From Warburgia ugandensis (lineage: Eukaryota; Streptophyta; Magnoliopsida; Canellales; Canellaceae), in assembly GCA_035236585.1 (NCBI GenBank), contig CP141139.1, forward strand, positions 37,581,217-37,645,216: 64,000 nucleotides of DNA, read 5' to 3'. A program made the translations under genes and the position numbers. Position 1 is the first letter of the stretch. Each line of letters opens with the position of its first letter. The notes beneath the pieces are model-generated. The model did no database searches. It had not been told where the DNA came from and worked only from the letters and a program-made list of their open reading frames with translations. This document shows positions 61,740 through 64,000 of this stretch, one piece after another.

Positions 61740-64000
61740 ATTGTAAGACAAAAGTTTCAAGAGCACAATAAATACATATAAAGCAAGGAAAAGGTACATA
61801 TGTCTAATCATGTAAATAAAGGTTTGTGTTGAGTGATTAAAGGAACAATGTAGAGGATAGTTTCGGTTTGCAGTGAAAGCCTTAACTGCCTATTCTTAAA
61901 CAACTTAAAATGTTTACTCTGGATTCGACATAGTTAATTTGGAATATGCCAAAAATTCAATATGACCATTGGTGTTTTTCTTTGTTTGTTTTGCTGGTTC
62001 TTTCTCAGACGAATTCCATTACAATCACAAACTATCTTCTTTGCAGTCAACCCAGACATTTACAAGTGACAACTGCAGAGAAATAGAGGGAAACCTGACA
62101 TAAAAGACTAGACATAGTGTCACTCAAGAGAATGGCAATGCAATTTTTCTTGTAAGGGACTAGGTAAGACAAATTAATAACATAGAACAAAGTATTGCCA
62201 CCACGGAAAACCAGTGGACTCAGGTGCCAAATTGTGATGCTGTGGAACAAGGATTGCACCAAAATATTAAAGTGGCTGACAGAAATTGACTTCTCCTCGC
62301 AGCATTATGTCATGTTTAGGTTTAACATGTCTTTTCAATTTTCATGGAAGACAGAAGTGAAAACAGAATTTTCCAAGGTTTCAAATGCATATAGAAGATA
62401 ACAACTTCAGCAAGCAACATAATAGAACTTTACGGTTTTCCTAAGGAGACTGTCCGTTCAGAATAAGGGCGTGTATGTCACATGCTGACTTCTTGCATCA
62501 ATATGAAATTTGGTCAGGTGCTATCATCCTGGCCAAATCTATCAATCAGGGCTTTCTTGGAAAAGAGGCAAAAGCCTCTATGGGAGGAGTTTCAAAAGCA
62601 AATCTATTTCTAGCTTGGGAAATCAATTTAGTTCAGCAGATAACCTTTGCTGGGTAAGTCCTTTCTGCCTAAGATATTACATCTGGTGTTTAATAGCATT
62701 GCTTACATAGCTGTAGGAGACCCCAAAACCTCATTCCGGATCATGTAGACCATAACTTCCCCATCCAAATGCCCAATTAGATTCTACTGCATATGTATAT
62801 CTTCACACAGATACTGGTGCAACAGTAGACAGTCCCTCACTCATTTTTCCATCCTAGAAGATTGGCACATAATTTGGAGCTTCAACTGCTCTTGAATAAC
62901 ACAAACAGAAGCTAGATCATAACAGTGATTGACCAAAAACCTTTCACCATGGTATTTGTTTGTTGGAATACTTTGCTTCTAATTGGAATTTTCATCATCG
63001 TAGACCCTTTCCATCAAAAGTTAAACACAAAGAAATGGCACTCAGTTTTATCTAAAGATTCGAAACATAAAAGGTGTGGAACCATCATTAACCACAATAA
63101 AACCATTGTGTTTTTCCTTCATCACTCACTCCCATTTGATGCTGAGAAAATACTGAATATTCCCAGGGATAAGCAAAGGACATTCAGATTCATTTTGGAC
63201 CTCCAAAATTGGTCAAGACTCGGGACTTCTTGAACATGCTTCATGAAATTTATAAAGAGCTTAGTTGACAATACCAGTAATGTACCAGCTGGTACACCAG
63301 TATCTCAGGATTCGGACACAAAACCAGTACCAAAAACAGGTAATACCAGTCCTGGCCAAACAGCGGCAATACCAATCAATACTGACTGTAGCGGGTGTAC
63401 AGGCTGGAAATAAACATTTCGTTCCAGTTTGGTTTTTATCTATAATTGCTTATTACAGATAAAAACCAAACCGGGGGAAGCTATACTCGATTTTGCCTTC
63501 ACATATAACCTAGTAGCAAACACTTACTTTAAAAAGAGGGATGAACACTTATCTTTAAAAGTGGACCATATGAAAGCCAAATAGACTTTTTCCTACTTAA
63601 GAATACTGAAAGATCAATATGTAAGGATTGTAAGATAATACCCAATAAGAGTCTAACCTCACAACATACATTAATGATTATGGATATCTACATTAAATTA
63701 AGGAAGAAAGGAAATGAACTTAATAGCTGTCCAAAAACTAAGTGGTGGAACTTAAAATGAGAGAAGATAATATCATTTACAAACAAGTTGATCGTAGAAG
63801 AAAACTAACACGATAAAATAGAAGTAAACACCATGTGAACCAATATGGTCATATCCATTATGAAAGTGGCAAAAGATGTCCCAGGAGTATCCAAAAGTAA
63901 AAGGCAACCAACAAAGGAAACTTAGTGGTGGACTAAAAAAGTGCAAAAGTTATTAAAGAGAAACGTGTGTATTTTAAAGCATGGCAAAAGACTACAAATA
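61740..64000 (-). other. Upstream intron of the DUF632 gene (no exon recognised)
   Basis: The exon at 61,686 begins at an AG acceptor, so this is at least 2.3 kb of intron unless an exon was missed. Open frames here (for example 62,475-62,710; 62,925-63,233) show no DUF630/DUF632 motif. Copies of a taccagt / ggtac word cluster at 63,270-63,370, next to a palindrome at 63,427-63,471. Confidence 0.5.
63427..63471 (+). repeat. Perfect 15-bp inverted repeat
   Basis: Arms gtttggtttttatct (63,427-63,441) and agataaaaaccaaac (63,457-63,471) are exact complements around a 15-base AT-rich loop. Confidence 0.9.

Overview
This is a nuclear plant DNA window, almost certainly from an angiosperm. It is AT-rich and holds two spliced genes with GT-AG introns, in a large bed of decayed transposable elements. 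These comprise Ty3/gypsy chromoviruses, Athila-like elements, a CACTA (En/Spm) DNA transposon, L1 and RTE LINEs, and tRNA-derived SINEs of the Au type. The species cannot be fixed from the sequence. Nothing prokaryotic is present: no operons, tRNA or rRNA genes, or CRISPR arrays.

Layout. (1) 1-1.07 kb: a minus-strand Ty3/gypsy remnant (start of RT, protease, gag zinc knuckle). 1.07-5.3 kb is repeat-derived, including a segment from about 3.33 kb that looks like the front of a long chromovirus-type LTR. (2) 6.4-11.2 kb, plus strand: an intact eight-exon PIG-A gene, coding for the catalytic subunit of the first enzyme of GPI-anchor synthesis (449 residues predicted). One Au SINE lies just upstream, two lie in introns and one lies downstream. 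(3) 12.9-14.1 kb: a local direct duplication containing a 113-bp tandem repeat. (4) 14.1-22.2 kb: Athila-like LTR pieces in both orientations, and an Athila integrase end interrupted at 22,202 by a CACTA terminus. (5) 22.2-40.3 kb: CACTA material (TnpA-like gene 24.1-26.1 kb, TNP2 transposase 37.0-40.3 kb, both minus), plausibly one element split by later insertions. Within the split lie a permuted chromovirus (26.2-29.0 kb), an L1 RT fragment (29.7-30.1 kb) and a giant LTR copy (30.8-35.24 kb). (6) 41.3-48.1 kb: a plus-strand Athila-like element with gag and protease remnants and a 3' LTR, but no RT or integrase. (7) 50,244-55,313: a 5.07-kb solo LTR with a perfect 5-bp target-site duplication, of the same family as the inverted 31-35 kb copy. 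(8) 57.6-61.7 kb, minus strand: the last two coding exons of a DUF630/DUF632 (NRG2/APSR1-like) gene. Their 3.0-kb intron carries two Au SINEs and an antisense RTE LINE. The 5' part of the gene lies beyond the window.

The two host genes have no evident functional link. Six of seven SINEs sit in or beside them, while LTR and DNA transposons fill the interval between. No clearly new gene system was found. The most notable signals are structural: a single-LTR circularly permuted chromovirus, a very long solo LTR with a conserved palindrome and a duplicated promoter, a SINE whose target duplication copied a likely branch point of PIG-A, and dense CACTA subterminal hairpins.
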